Origin: JANQKX01 sp039028695
GTDB lineage: Bacteria; Pseudomonadota; Alphaproteobacteria; Kiloniellales; Kiloniellaceae
Direction: 5' to 3'
Assembly (NCBI GenBank): GCA_039028695.1
Contig: JBCCHN010000001.1
Span: 76,500-140,499 of the forward strand
DNA length: 64,000 nucleotides
Under the pieces are notes generated by a model. That model worked only from the letters and a program-made list of their open reading frames with translations, was not told the DNA's origin and did not search any database. Made by a program: the position numbers and the translations under genes. This document shows, one piece after another, positions 1 through 9,151 of the stretch (positions within the stretch are counted from its first letter, which is position 1; every line of letters begins with the position of its first letter).

Positions 1-705
1 TTCGAAATAATTGTTGAAAAATATCTTGGAACTTAGTTCGGTACCATCAGCGATGATCGGTGGTGTCACATAGGTGAAGCCCAGCGAAGGAGCGACGTCC
101 CAAATGTTGTTGCCGATGGTAACCCCGCTGGTCCTTGCGTCCTCCGCGCTGTACCTGCCGAGTGGAATAACCACACCGAGTCCAAGTTGCAGCGTAAGGC
201 CTTGGGGTATGGGGTAAGCTCCGTCATATTTCGACGGGCGCCACTCGCCGAAAAACCGCGACCAATCCACTTCCACATAGGGATCGCCAAAACCCTCGAT
301 ACAGCGTCGCTCCGAATTCGCAAACAGCCGGCCGCATTGCTGGCTCGCGCGCAATAAGCCGACAAAGCCCAGGTTGCCGCCGAATACCTCAAAATCAGGA
401 ACATACAACAGCGCGCCACCGCCTGTTGCTGTCCGCTGTTCCAGGCCGTTCAGCACAGGGTCAGAGTCACCGTTGCCATCATTAAAACCTTGATTTTCGC
501 CGTAAGCCACAGCGCCAATGCCATATAATCCTGGAGGAGGAAGTTGGGCGGCGCGAATGTCCGTTCCACCGATCGGCCCCGCGGCAGTGCTCCCTTCCAC
601 CGCCAAAGCCGGCATTTCGGCTAAGAGGATCGCGTTAGCCGATAACAAAAGGCACCGCATTGCCCGACGAATTGCGGAACGTCTTTTAGATGCAAAAAAC
701 AGCAA
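1..705 (-). CDS. SphA/MetA-type outer-membrane protein, 5' part only
   Basis: The gene runs off the left edge, leaving 235 codons. I translated it by hand because the likely start is TTG at 705, five bases after a strong Shine-Dalgarno (GGGGGAGG); an ATG lies in frame at 660. The N-terminus has a basic stretch (KRRSAIRR) and a hydrophobic segment ending in MPALA, which looks like a signal peptide. The mature part opens with GTDIRAAQLPPPGLYGIGA, the PPPG-type opening of the SphA / 'MetA pathway of phenol degradation' family of predicted outer-membrane beta-barrels thought to take up hydrophobic substrates. Later residues (LGLGVVIPLGRYS, WDVAPSLGFTY) alternate as expected for barrel strands. 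The family is fairly clear; the substrate is unknown. It lies 44 bp beyond the kinase stop on the same strand and may share its transcript. Confidence 0.7.
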   Translation of the reverse strand, partial: MLFFASKRRSAIRRAMRCLLLSANAILLAEMPALAVEGSTAAGPIGGTDIRAAQLPPPGLYGIGAVAYGENQGFNDGNGDSDPVLNGLEQRTATGGGALLYVPDFEVFGGNLGFVGLLRASQQCGRLFANSERRCIEGFGDPYVEVDWSRFFGEWRPSKYDGAYPIPQGLTLQLGLGVVIPLGRYSAEDARTSGVTIGNNIWDVAPSLGFTYVTPPIIADGTELSSKIFFNNYFE

Positions 706-749
706 TTCATCCTCCCCCTGTGTTCCACGGGAACTTTTTATTACATTTT

Positions 750-2624
750 TTAAGTTGGTTTTACCTGTGACTGCGTCTTAAACTTGGTCGGTATCGTCAA
801 ACTTACCAGCGTACCTTCTCTTAGGGGATCGACCTCAAGCTCACCGTCAATAGCAGCTGTTCGTTGAGCCATGTTTTCGAGTCCATGTCCAGATGTATCC
901 CTTTGGCTGATGCCACAGCCATTATCTTCAATCTCGATTCTGAGTTTTTCAACCTCACCTGCGATCAGGCGAAAGCCTATCTTGACACCTTTCGCCCCTG
1001 AATGTTTAGCAGCGTTTGTTACAGCCTCCTGCATGATACGCATGACATTCAAGGCCGCGGAAGGAGTTAGGCCTTCGATGGGCGGGATTTCGATCATGTT
1101 CCACTCCAGCTCGATGCCCTGCAAGGCAAGCTGCTGTTCCGCGCGCTCCCGGAAAGTTCCTAAAAGGCCAGTTATGTCTTCGTTAATTCCGAGAGAATAA
1201 ATCATGGTTCGGAGATCTTCCAAGGCGGCCCGTGCCGATTCTTCGATGGCATCCGGTTTGGTATCCCGGCTGGTCGCCATGGCGATTATCGACATCAGTT
1301 GTCCGCCCAGGCCATCGTGCACGTCGCGCATGATCCTCTGACGCTCGTCATTGAGTGCCTGGCGTCCTTCCAAAACTTGACGCTGCTCATACGTTTCGCG
1401 GAGCTGCCGCTCTTTCTGCTCGATGCGGTCTTCCAGTGTACTTACAAGACTGTCCACTTGGTTCATGGATTCGGTTAGTCTTTGGAAAAAGACAATGCTC
1501 AGGGCCGGAAGGATCAATATATAAACGGTTCGAAAATGAAGAATATTACTGTCATCCAAAACATTCATAATGATGAGGGAATCATGAACCACCAGCGCGC
1601 AGGCGCCTATTATGGAAATGAGCAAAATTGAGGCATCCCAGCGCTTTTCCCAAATCGCTGAACGAACCAATATAAAAAGGATCCATACAACGATGATTTG
1701 GCTGAAGGGCACCACAACGGCTAAATCGAAATAACGAAATAGGTTCTCCGGCAACACCACAAAGGCAACGGTTGCAGCAGCCGGCACAAGTAGGAAATAG
1801 CGTATCTTGAGCGGCAGGTGACGTCCGGTCAATTCGCAAACAAACAATAAGCCAAGGACCGAAAGCCAGAAATTCATGACATATCCGAGTTGTGTAACGG
1901 TTTCAGAAACATCGATCGAACTCGGCAGAAATACCGGTATGCCGTGGACACTGCTCATTAGCATCATGATGGCGCAGTAAAGGGCCGCCTTTTCGCTTCT
2001 CCGACTTATCCAAAGCAGGAACAATAAGGCAGCTAACAGCAATTGCCAGAACACGACGAGAACTGGCAGCCTAACCGCGCGGGAATAGTACCAATCAAAG
2101 CTACCTCGCAGCTGTTCGGCAGGCCCCACGTAAACCTGGCTCAAAAACCCGACGAGGAGTCCGCCCGGCTGAAGGGTGATATCAATTGTATTGCTTTTCT
2201 TTTCCATGACGGATGGCGATATGGGCGCGAAATAAGGTGCGTTTTGGTCGGCGCTCAATTCCCCACTGAAAAAGCCGCCCCCTGTAAGTTTCAAGCCATT
2301 GACCGTCACCTGAACTTGGCCGGAATGACTCGGGATGTAAACGGCCCAAGTTTCTTTTCGACGATCCTGATCGTCGAACTGTGCGCGATAAACCGCTAAC
2401 TCATTAGGGCGTTCAGGATGGCTTCGCCAATTGTCTGGCAAGCGAATCTGAAGGCTCGGCTCAGAGCCTTGCTCAAAGGTCATCACACTCAAAGGAGTAA
2501 CACCCTGCGGGAGCGGCAGCAGTTCAAAAGATAGAAAAAAAGCGATTGCGGCCGTAATGATACTCCAAAATACCAAGACGGAAGGGCGCCCCCAAAAGAC
2601 TCGGCTGTTTGATGCAGCATTCAA
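750..2624 (-). CDS. NarL-type sensor histidine kinase with 7TM sensor region
   Basis: This 624-residue membrane kinase has one N-terminal transmembrane segment (about 15-34), an extracytoplasmic beta-rich region (about 45-180), a block of about seven membrane helices (190-385) and a short coiled coil (390-425). The HisKA_3 dimerisation domain follows, with the phospho-acceptor His436 in DVHDGLGGQL. The HATPase_c domain shows NAAKHSG, DNGCGI and GHGLENM. The layout matches 7TMR-DISM-type kinases, which sense an extracellular ligand and phosphorylate a LuxR-type regulator. Its start codon overlaps the stop of the upstream response regulator by 4 bp, so the two are translationally coupled and surely partners. 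The ligand cannot be read from the sequence. Confidence 0.93.
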   Translation of the reverse strand: MNAASNSRVFWGRPSVLVFWSIITAAIAFFLSFELLPLPQGVTPLSVMTFEQGSEPSLQIRLPDNWRSHPERPNELAVYRAQFDDQDRRKETWAVYIPSHSGQVQVTVNGLKLTGGGFFSGELSADQNAPYFAPISPSVMEKKSNTIDITLQPGGLLVGFLSQVYVGPAEQLRGSFDWYYSRAVRLPVLVVFWQLLLAALLFLLWISRRSEKAALYCAIMMLMSSVHGIPVFLPSSIDVSETVTQLGYVMNFWLSVLGLLFVCELTGRHLPLKIRYFLLVPAAATVAFVVLPENLFRYFDLAVVVPFSQIIVVWILFILVRSAIWEKRWDASILLISIIGACALVVHDSLIIMNVLDDSNILHFRTVYILILPALSIVFFQRLTESMNQVDSLVSTLEDRIEQKERQLRETYEQRQVLEGRQALNDERQRIMRDVHDGLGGQLMSIIAMATSRDTKPDAIEESARAALEDLRTMIYSLGINEDITGLLGTFRERAEQQLALQGIELEWNMIEIPPIEGLTPSAALNVMRIMQEAVTNAAKHSGAKGVKIGFRLIAGEVEKLRIEIEDNGCGISQRDTSGHGLENMAQRTAAIDGELEVDPLREGTLVSLTIPTKFKTQSQVKPT

Positions 2625-3274
2625 GACAGACTAATCAACCCACGCTGTATAGCCTCAAAGACCGCCTCGCTGCGCGAATTGACCTCCAATTTCCGGTATA
2701 TATTTTTGATATGACTCGGCACGGTATTTGGGGAAATTTCCAAGCGCTCAGCAACGTCTTTATATGTGAACCCTTTTGCGATACCCCATAGGATATCCAT
2801 TTCTCGATCAGTAAGCAGCCTATTTTTTGTCTCGGGCTCGGCAGATTGTTGCACAACCTGAATGATAAATCGAGCAACTGATGTGGAAATAGGCGAGCGC
2901 CCAGCCATCAACTCGCGAACCGATCGTACGATGTCCAAAGCACGCGCGTCTTTAAGGAGGAAGCCCGAGGCACCCGCCGAGATCGCCGTGACAACGCTCT
3001 GTTCGTCACCAAGAACCGAGATGACCATAATTTCCATATCAGGTCGCTCATGCCGTGCCATCCGGATCAACTCGAAACCATGTCCATCAGGTAACTTCAA
3101 ATCGGTTATCAGAACTTGTGCCGGTGAAGAGGTAACGGCCTTGGCGCCCGCTGCAAAGGTCGGGCAATCGGCGATCACTTGAAAGTCCTGTTCGACCTCC
3201 AAGCTGCGTACCAAAGAACGACGCATGGCGTCGTCATCTTCGACTAGAATAATGCTGACTGGATCGTTCGTCAT
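2621..3274 (-). CDS. NarL/FixJ-family response regulator
   Basis: The 217-residue protein has a receiver domain (about 5-122) with acidic pocket EDDD at 12-15, phospho-acceptor Asp58 (LITDLKLPDG) and the conserved Lys in FLLKDA. A LuxR-type helix-turn-helix follows at about 150-215 (TDREMDILWGIAKGFTYKDV, then ISPNTVPSHIKNIYRKL). It is the first gene of a two-gene operon and overlaps the kinase gene by 4 bp. It should be the DNA-binding output of that kinase. Targets are unknown; the adjacent outer-membrane protein gene and the inverted repeat at 3438-3455 in its own upstream region are the nearest candidates. Confidence 0.93.
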   Translation of the reverse strand: MTNDPVSIILVEDDDAMRRSLVRSLEVEQDFQVIADCPTFAAGAKAVTSSPAQVLITDLKLPDGHGFELIRMARHERPDMEIMVISVLGDEQSVVTAISAGASGFLLKDARALDIVRSVRELMAGRSPISTSVARFIIQVVQQSAEPETKNRLLTDREMDILWGIAKGFTYKDVAERLEISPNTVPSHIKNIYRKLEVNSRSEAVFEAIQRGLISLS

Positions 3275-3823
3275 TGAGCTAGCAAACAGTTAAACCCCAT
3301 AGAATGCCCAGTCGAAAACTATAAATTTCATTGATTGGGAAATAATTCTTTCCTCATGCGAGAAGCGACCTAACAAAGCCCGATGGACCTTAGGGCGGCT
3401 TTCGACTCAGCAAAACACACTAAATTGTGGAAATACTATCCCATCTTTATGGGATTTCCTATTTCCGATCGATTGGTCACTCTCATATTCAAGAGGTCAA
3501 GCAGTAGGCACCCAGAGGGCGCCTCCGAACTTCCGGGCCGATTGGGAGCTGAATGAAGAGACTACGTAACAGATCACCAGCTGACTACTTGCCGAGTGGT
3601 ACTTACCGAAAGAATCAGGCGTTCGGACAATTCCCTGCGTCAAACCCTGGATCTCTTTGGTTTGGGGGACGATCTCTTTCCCAATCGGCTCGGGATCCGA
3701 TCAATCCAATCCCGATCGCCAAAGATTTGCCCGTCATGCCTTAATCGTAAAGTGTTTCGAGGTCTGTTTCGATCTGTGATCCCGGTCACAAACTGTTGTC
3801 ATCGATCTGTTAGGGAGGTGTCC
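3275..3823. other. Intergenic region between divergent genes
   Basis: About 550 bp separate the response regulator (minus) from the broken binding-protein gene (plus). Open frames here show no signal peptide, domain or ribosome-binding site and are not called as genes. The only clear structure is the perfect inverted repeat listed separately at 3438-3455. Promoters for both directions must lie here but no convincing -35/-10 pair was identified. Confidence 0.5.
3438..3455. promoter_or_regulatory. Perfect inverted repeat, candidate operator
   Basis: The sequence ATCCCAT-CTTT-ATGGGAT is a perfect 7-bp inverted repeat with a 4-bp spacer, about 165 bp upstream of the response regulator. It could be an operator for the NarL-type regulator or for expression of the plus-strand operon. 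It has no T-run, which argues against a terminator. Confidence 0.35.
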
Positions 3824-4303
3824 TTGAAAGTCTTTATCACCCTTTTCGCTGCCCTTGCGATCATGACATCGTCGGTGCTAGCGGATAACAGAAAGCTGAA
3901 AATTGCCGCGACCGATTACCCTCCTTTTTACGGCCCCTTTTACGGCGAGGATCTGGATCAACAGGGTCTTATGACAGAGACCATCGGCGAAGGGTTCCAG
4001 CGTGCCGACTGTGAATTCGAGATAAGTTTCTTTCTCTGGAAACGGGCTCTGGAAGGCACTGAAGAAGGAAAGCATAACAGTTTATTTACAGTCTGGTCTC
4101 GACCCGAACGCGCAAAATGGTTTGGCTTCTCAGATCCTCTGCCAGCTAACGAGTTAGTTTTTTTCAAGCACAAGAAGGCCGACTTTTCCTTTGGCAGCTA
4201 TGACGATCTTAAACCTTACAAAGTTGGCGTTGTCCGGGGCTACGCGGCGCCACCCGGCTCTCAAAAGATATCCATGACTATAATTCTGAGACAAGGGACT
4301 TGA
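3824..4303 (+). pseudogene. Truncated family-3 amino-acid binding protein
   Basis: The likely start is TTG at 3824, seven bases after GGAGG. The product has a signal peptide (LFAALAIMTSSVLA) and then the opening of a bacterial extracellular solute-binding protein family 3 domain: LKIAATDYPPFYG, an internal WSRPERAKWFGFSDPL and YKVGVVRGYA. The frame stops after 159 residues, against about 240-270 in the family. Beyond the GYAAPPG motif, plausible coding sense continues in other frames (for example NVPTADSICDQAAKSI), which suggests one or two frameshifts rather than a genuinely short protein. It lies just upstream of the LivJ-like gene of the signalling operon and may once have been a second ligand-binding component. 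Confidence 0.6.
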
Positions 4304-4428
4304 TCATCGTGGTCTCAATGTCCCGACGGCAGACTCAATTTGCGACCAGGCCGCTAAATCGATATAGTTTTTCAAAATAAAATACAAAAAGGGCTTCTAT
4401 TGCAGTCTTTCTGACAGGAGGCGAAACA

Positions 4429-5550
4429 ATGCACGCGATCAAGAAATTCAAGATTAAGCATCTATTTTTAGCTCTGACAGTCGTAATCGCCATGGCGGTC
4501 AATAAGGCCTCGAAAGCGGAGATACTTGTGGGAATTGGCGCCCCCTTATCAGGACAATACGCCTGGGGCGGCGAGCAATACCGAGTCGGCGCGGACGTTG
4601 CGCTCGAAAAGATCAATGCAGCTGGCGGCGTTTTAGGGCATCAAGTACGGCTAATACCCGGCGACGATGCCGCCGATCCGGATCAAGCCGTTGCGGTGGC
4701 AAAAAAATTCGTCAATGACGGCGTAAGTGCTGTGATCGGCCATTGGTCTTCGGGCGCCTCGATTCCCGCTTCCAAAGTTTATGAGGAAGCCGGCATCTTG
4801 ATGATTTCCCCCTCTGCGACGAACACCAAACTTACCGATGAAGGCGGGCCCAGCATCTTTCGCGTCTGCGGCCGAGATGATAGCCAAGGGATAGTGGTTG
4901 GAGACTACCTGGCGAGTAATTGGGGCGACAAGAAAATTGCAATCCTACATGATGGCGGTGCCTATGGGCTTGGCCTGGCGGAGGAAACCAAGAAAAAAAT
5001 CAACAGCCTTGGTGTATCAGAAGTCATATTTGATTCCTACCAACCCGGTGATGTGGACTATTCCCCGGTCGTTAACAAACTTATTGACGCAGGGACCGAT
5101 GTGCTTTTTGTCGGTGGCTATCCCGCCGAGATGGGGCTGATCTTGCGTGAGGCTCGGGATCAAAACGATGATCTGCAATTTGTGTCGGGAGATAGCCTTT
5201 CAACGCCGGATTTCTGGTTGATCACAGGCCCGGCAGGCGAAGGGTCATTGTTCACTTTTTTCCCCGACCCCCGGTTCAATCCAGATAACGCGGACCTGGT
5301 AGAGGAGTTTCGGGCCCGCGGCATTGAGCCCGATGGTTATACACTTTATGCCTTCGCGGCCGTTCAGGTCTGGGCGGATGCAGTTGAAAAGGCCGGCACC
5401 CTGGACTTGGACACAGTCATTTCGGTGATGCACAACGAAAAATTCGACACCGTGTTGGGCACACTTGACTTTGATACCAATGGAGACATCACCGATCCGG
5501 GATTTTCATGGTATTCTTGGACAAATGGTGAATACTTGCCCGTCCAGTAA
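4429..5550 (+). CDS. Branched-chain-amino-acid-type periplasmic binding protein
   Basis: This 373-residue protein starts at an ATG seven bases after AGGAGG. It has a basic N-terminus and signal peptide (residues 1 to about 30) and a type I periplasmic binding fold (Peripla_BP_6): ILVGIGAPLSGQYAWGGEQY, INAAGGVLGHQVRL, VIGHWSSGASIPAS, SPSATNTKLT. This is the LivJ/LivK/amide-binding family. No permease or ATPase gene is nearby. Instead, 20 bp downstream, comes a hybrid histidine kinase with a large periplasmic domain. The context therefore suggests that the protein presents a ligand to the kinase rather than feeding a transporter. Full length; the ligand is unknown. Confidence 0.9.
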   Translation: MHAIKKFKIKHLFLALTVVIAMAVNKASKAEILVGIGAPLSGQYAWGGEQYRVGADVALEKINAAGGVLGHQVRLIPGDDAADPDQAVAVAKKFVNDGVSAVIGHWSSGASIPASKVYEEAGILMISPSATNTKLTDEGGPSIFRVCGRDDSQGIVVGDYLASNWGDKKIAILHDGGAYGLGLAEETKKKINSLGVSEVIFDSYQPGDVDYSPVVNKLIDAGTDVLFVGGYPAEMGLILREARDQNDDLQFVSGDSLSTPDFWLITGPAGEGSLFTFFPDPRFNPDNADLVEEFRARGIEPDGYTLYAFAAVQVWADAVEKAGTLDLDTVISVMHNEKFDTVLGTLDFDTNGDITDPGFSWYSWTNGEYLPVQ

Positions 5551-5570
5551 GGCCGCTGCGCGAGGTTTCA

Positions 5571-8500
5571 TTGCATGACAGGGTTTCTTTTTCCGGATCG
5601 GCAAAAATGACTCATCGCTTTGGAGTTCGTTGGCGCCTCCTCATTGCCTTTTTTGGAATTAGTGCCTTTTCAATTCTTGCTGCCATTGCCGCGGTCTATT
5701 CGTTTTTGGCCATTGGGAGCGTGGTCGAGCGGATTACCGAACAGCGCGTCCCTTCCGCGTTGGGAGCGCTGGAAATTTCTCGGGAAGCCGAACGGGTCGT
5801 CGCCGCTGCTCCATCCTTGCTTGCTGTCACCAGCGATAACCAGCGCCAAGTGCAGGTGGCCTCGATCAAAGCCGAAGTCGATCGGCTAAATCAATTGGTG
5901 GCGGACCTTAAGCGGGACGAAATTGATGCGACGGCCTTAGAGGCCATCGAATTGGCCGTGCGCAGTCTTGGCGAAAACTTGACGGCATTGGATCTCCTCG
6001 TCGGCCAAAACTTGGCAGCAAGCGAACAAAAGCGGGCCATACTGAACAGACTTTCCATTACCAACAAAGGAGCTCAGTTGGCGCTGAATCCGGGAATTTC
6101 GGTCATGGACGGAAAGCTTTTAAAGCTGCGCAAGGCAATCGATGATCCTAATCTTCCGGAAGATGAGCGCCGAATCGCCATGAGCGACTTGACCCGAAGT
6201 GTTTCGATTGCATTTCCCTTGCAAAAGATTCAAGTGGAAGTATCGGCCGTTAATGATGCCTTGGTGCAAATGGCGTCGGTGAAGTCGCGATCTGATTTGG
6301 ATCTCTTGATCTTTCCCATCCGCAAGGCTCTGCAAACTGTAGAGCGTTTGATGGCGGACCTCCCGCCTTTGGAGCAGCGTTTCTTAAAGCCTCGTGTTGC
6401 GGATTTCGCTTCTTTGACGAGCGGCCCCAATAGTCTCTCGGAGGTGCGGCGCCAAGAGCTTGATTTGATTTCCAGTGGCGAAAAGCTTTTGGCGGAAAAC
6501 ACCGAACTTTCACACCGTTTGACGGAAGCTGTCGATAATTTGTTGGAGGGTGCACGTGCTGATATCGCCACCGGGAACCTGGAGGCGGGATCGGTGCGGC
6601 GCACCAGCACCATTATCATGTTTGCCGTTGTGGTATTGAGCCTCCTAAGTTCCCTGTTGATCGGCTGGCTCTATGTCAGCCGGAACCTGATTGCCCGCCT
6701 GACCGGGCTGAGCGACAGTATGCTGGCGATCGCGGGTGGTAACCTTAGAGAACCGCTGCCAGCGGCATCCGGAAACGATGAGATTGCCCGCATGGCCGAA
6801 GCCCTAACGGTTTTTCGGGACACGGCGATCGAGGTGGAAGAAAATAATCTGCGTGAGGTCGAACAGGCCCAACAACGTCTGACTGCTGCCATCGAAAGCA
6901 TCTCAGAGGGCTTTTCGCTCTATGATGCGCAAGATCGCTTGGTTTTGTGTAACAGCACCTATCGGGATCTGCTTTATCCGGGTATGGGCGATGTGGTTAC
7001 ACCAGGCACCCCCTTCAATCACATCATCCGCAAAGCTGCCGAACTGGGCCTTGTCAGCGACGCCAAAGGGCGGATTGATGAATGGGTCCAAGAGCGACTT
7101 GAGCGACACCATAATCCCGGTGGCACACATTTGCAGCGGCGTGATGACGGCAGCTGGATTCAGATTAGGGAATTCAAAACCGACGGTGGCGGAACAGTCG
7201 CGGTCTATAGCGACATCACCGAGCTGAAGCAGCGTGAACAGGATGCGGAAGAAGCCAACCGGGCCAAGAGCCATTTCCTAGCCAACATGAGTCATGAACT
7301 GCGCACTCCCCTAAACGCGGTCATCGGCATTACTGAAATGCTCGAGGAAGACGCAGAGGAACTTGGTCAGGATGACTTCGTTGAACCCTTGCAGCGTATT
7401 TCTCGAGCCGGCAAGCACCTTTTGGAACTCATCAATGAGATCCTCGATCTGTCCAAGATTGAGGCCGGCAAGCTGGATCTCAATTTGGAGGAATTTGATT
7501 TGGTGGCCCTGTTGCAGGATACGGTGGCCACCGCTCAAGGCCTGGCGGAGAAAAACGGCAACAGCTTGATAGCGACCTATCCGGATCACCCCGGGGATAT
7601 GTATGCGGACATGACCAGGGTCCGCCAAATTGTCCTCAACCTTTTGAGCAATGCGGCCAAATTCACCGAAAACGGTGAAATAACTCTGCGCGTGGAAAAA
7701 ATCATGCTTGAAGGCGACGGGTGGTTGGAGTTGGCGGTATCAGACACCGGAATTGGCCTGACGCCGGATCAGCTTGACAAACTGTTTCAGGATTTCTCCC
7801 AGGCTGATAGTTCAACGACGCGCAAGTATGGCGGCACGGGCCTTGGTTTGGCCATCAGCCGGCGCCTCTGCCAGATGATGGGGGGCGATATCGAGGTAGA
7901 AAGTGTGGCGGGCGAAGGAACGACCTTCACGGTGAAACTGCCCTGCCAGGTCCGCCGCCAAGGTGCTGCTCTGCCTGAGCCTGCCCCGGCTGCCCTGAAG
8001 TCGAGCGATCGGGTGATCGGTGCGAACGATACGGTTTTGGTAATCGACGACGATGAGACCGCCTGCGAGCTTTTGCGCGTCTTCTTGGCTAAGGAGGGAT
8101 TCGACGTGGTCACCTCCCGCAACGGTCGCGACGCTCTCGAGATGGCCCGGAAACTTCACCCATCGGTGATCACCTTGGATGTTTTGATGCCGCCGCCGGA
8201 TGGATGGGATGTCCTCTCCGAACTGAAATCAGATGAAAACCTGGCGGAAATTCCCGTTATCATGGTGACCATGTTGGACGAACCCAATAAAGGCTATCGA
8301 TTGGGGGCGTCGGACTACTTGCTTAAGCCCCTTGATCGGAAAAAATTGCGTGCTTCCCTCGGCCAGTACCGTAACGGTAAAGAGGCGCCGATGGTCCTAG
8401 TGATTGAAGACGATGAGGATACCCGCCAATGGCTCTGTGACTATCTGGTGAGGGATGGCTGGCGGGTCAGTGAAGGGGCCAATGGCCGATTGGGGCTCAA

Positions 8501-8777
8501 GCTTCTCGAAGACGCTCGACCGGACTTGATCCTTCTAGATCTCATGATGCCAGAAATGGATGGCTTTGAGTTTCTAGAGGAGCTGCGTCATCGCTCTGAA
8601 CACAACGGACTTCCGGTTATCGTTGTGACGGCCGCTGACCTAACCGAAGAAGATCACCGACGACTCAATGGTGGCGTGGAACGCATATTAAAAAAAGCAG
8701 ACACCGACCGGGAGGCCTTGCTTAAAGAAATAGGCGGATTGATTAAGGCTCACATCGGAGGGGAACGTCGACCATGA
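5571..8777 (+). CDS. Hybrid sensor histidine kinase with two receiver domains
   Basis: The 1068-residue protein contains TM1 (about 22-45), a helical periplasmic region (46-345), TM2 (347-369), HAMP (370-425), a PAS-like domain (436-550), HisKA with His575 (NMSHELRTPLNAV), HATPase_c (NLLSNAAKFTENG, DTGIGL, GGTGLGLAIS) and two receivers with phospho-acceptors Asp870 (ITLDVLMPPPDG) and Asp990 (LILLDLMMPEMDG). There is no HPt domain. The architecture resembles TorS-type kinases, whose periplasmic helical domain binds a partner binding protein; the preceding gene fits that role. A second possible start is Met13. The 3' end overlaps the next gene by 4 bp. Confidence 0.93.
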   Translation: MHDRVSFSGSAKMTHRFGVRWRLLIAFFGISAFSILAAIAAVYSFLAIGSVVERITEQRVPSALGALEISREAERVVAAAPSLLAVTSDNQRQVQVASIKAEVDRLNQLVADLKRDEIDATALEAIELAVRSLGENLTALDLLVGQNLAASEQKRAILNRLSITNKGAQLALNPGISVMDGKLLKLRKAIDDPNLPEDERRIAMSDLTRSVSIAFPLQKIQVEVSAVNDALVQMASVKSRSDLDLLIFPIRKALQTVERLMADLPPLEQRFLKPRVADFASLTSGPNSLSEVRRQELDLISSGEKLLAENTELSHRLTEAVDNLLEGARADIATGNLEAGSVRRTSTIIMFAVVVLSLLSSLLIGWLYVSRNLIARLTGLSDSMLAIAGGNLREPLPAASGNDEIARMAEALTVFRDTAIEVEENNLREVEQAQQRLTAAIESISEGFSLYDAQDRLVLCNSTYRDLLYPGMGDVVTPGTPFNHIIRKAAELGLVSDAKGRIDEWVQERLERHHNPGGTHLQRRDDGSWIQIREFKTDGGGTVAVYSDITELKQREQDAEEANRAKSHFLANMSHELRTPLNAVIGITEMLEEDAEELGQDDFVEPLQRISRAGKHLLELINEILDLSKIEAGKLDLNLEEFDLVALLQDTVATAQGLAEKNGNSLIATYPDHPGDMYADMTRVRQIVLNLLSNAAKFTENGEITLRVEKIMLEGDGWLELAVSDTGIGLTPDQLDKLFQDFSQADSSTTRKYGGTGLGLAISRRLCQMMGGDIEVESVAGEGTTFTVKLPCQVRRQGAALPEPAPAALKSSDRVIGANDTVLVIDDDETACELLRVFLAKEGFDVVTSRNGRDALEMARKLHPSVITLDVLMPPPDGWDVLSELKSDENLAEIPVIMVTMLDEPNKGYRLGASDYLLKPLDRKKLRASLGQYRNGKEAPMVLVIEDDEDTRQWLCDYLVRDGWRVSEGANGRLGLKLLEDARPDLILLDLMMPEMDGFEFLEELRHRSEHNGLPVIVVTAADLTEEDHRRLNGGVERILKKADTDREALLKEIGGLIKAHIGGERRP

Positions 8778-9151
8778 CCAAAATTCTCTATGTAGAAGAT
8801 AATGAGGACAACATTTATATGTTGACCCGGCGTCTTGGTCGAAAGGGCTACGATATTTTGGTTGCCATGGATGGTGCGGCGGGCCTGGACATCGCGGAAA
8901 AGGAAAATCCGGCCTTGATACTGATGGACTTAAACTTGCCGGTCATGGATGGCTGGGAAGCCACCCGGCGACTTAAGGCTGGACCGCAAACCCACCACAT
9001 ACCGGTCGTTGCCTTGTCGGCATTTGCAATGTCGGGCGACCGGGAACGGGCTATAGAAGCGGGTTGTGACGATTATGTGTCCAAGCCAATTGATTTCAAA
9101 ATTCTGAATTCAAAGATCGAATCCCTTTTGGGCAACGGCGCTCCCGAATGA
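8774..9151 (+). CDS. Single-domain response regulator, DivK-like
   Basis: This 125-residue protein is one receiver domain: acidic residues EDNED at 8-12, phospho-acceptor Asp52 (LILMDLNLPVMDG) and the conserved Lys in DYVSKPID. It has no output domain. It overlaps the hybrid kinase gene by 4 bp upstream and the cyclase gene by 4 bp downstream (ATGA at both). It probably serves as a phosphate shuttle or sink between the hybrid kinase and the receiver-cyclase. DivK and CpdR are the best-known alphaproteobacterial relatives, but its operon position argues for a dedicated role here. Confidence 0.92.
   Translation: MTKILYVEDNEDNIYMLTRRLGRKGYDILVAMDGAAGLDIAEKENPALILMDLNLPVMDGWEATRRLKAGPQTHHIPVVALSAFAMSGDRERAIEAGCDDYVSKPIDFKILNSKIESLLGNGAPE

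Noticed and set aside
66..419. A 117-codon minus-strand frame with Cys- and Arg-rich content
   Set aside because: It overlaps in another frame the better-supported SphA-type gene, has no recognisable motif and no ribosome-binding site.
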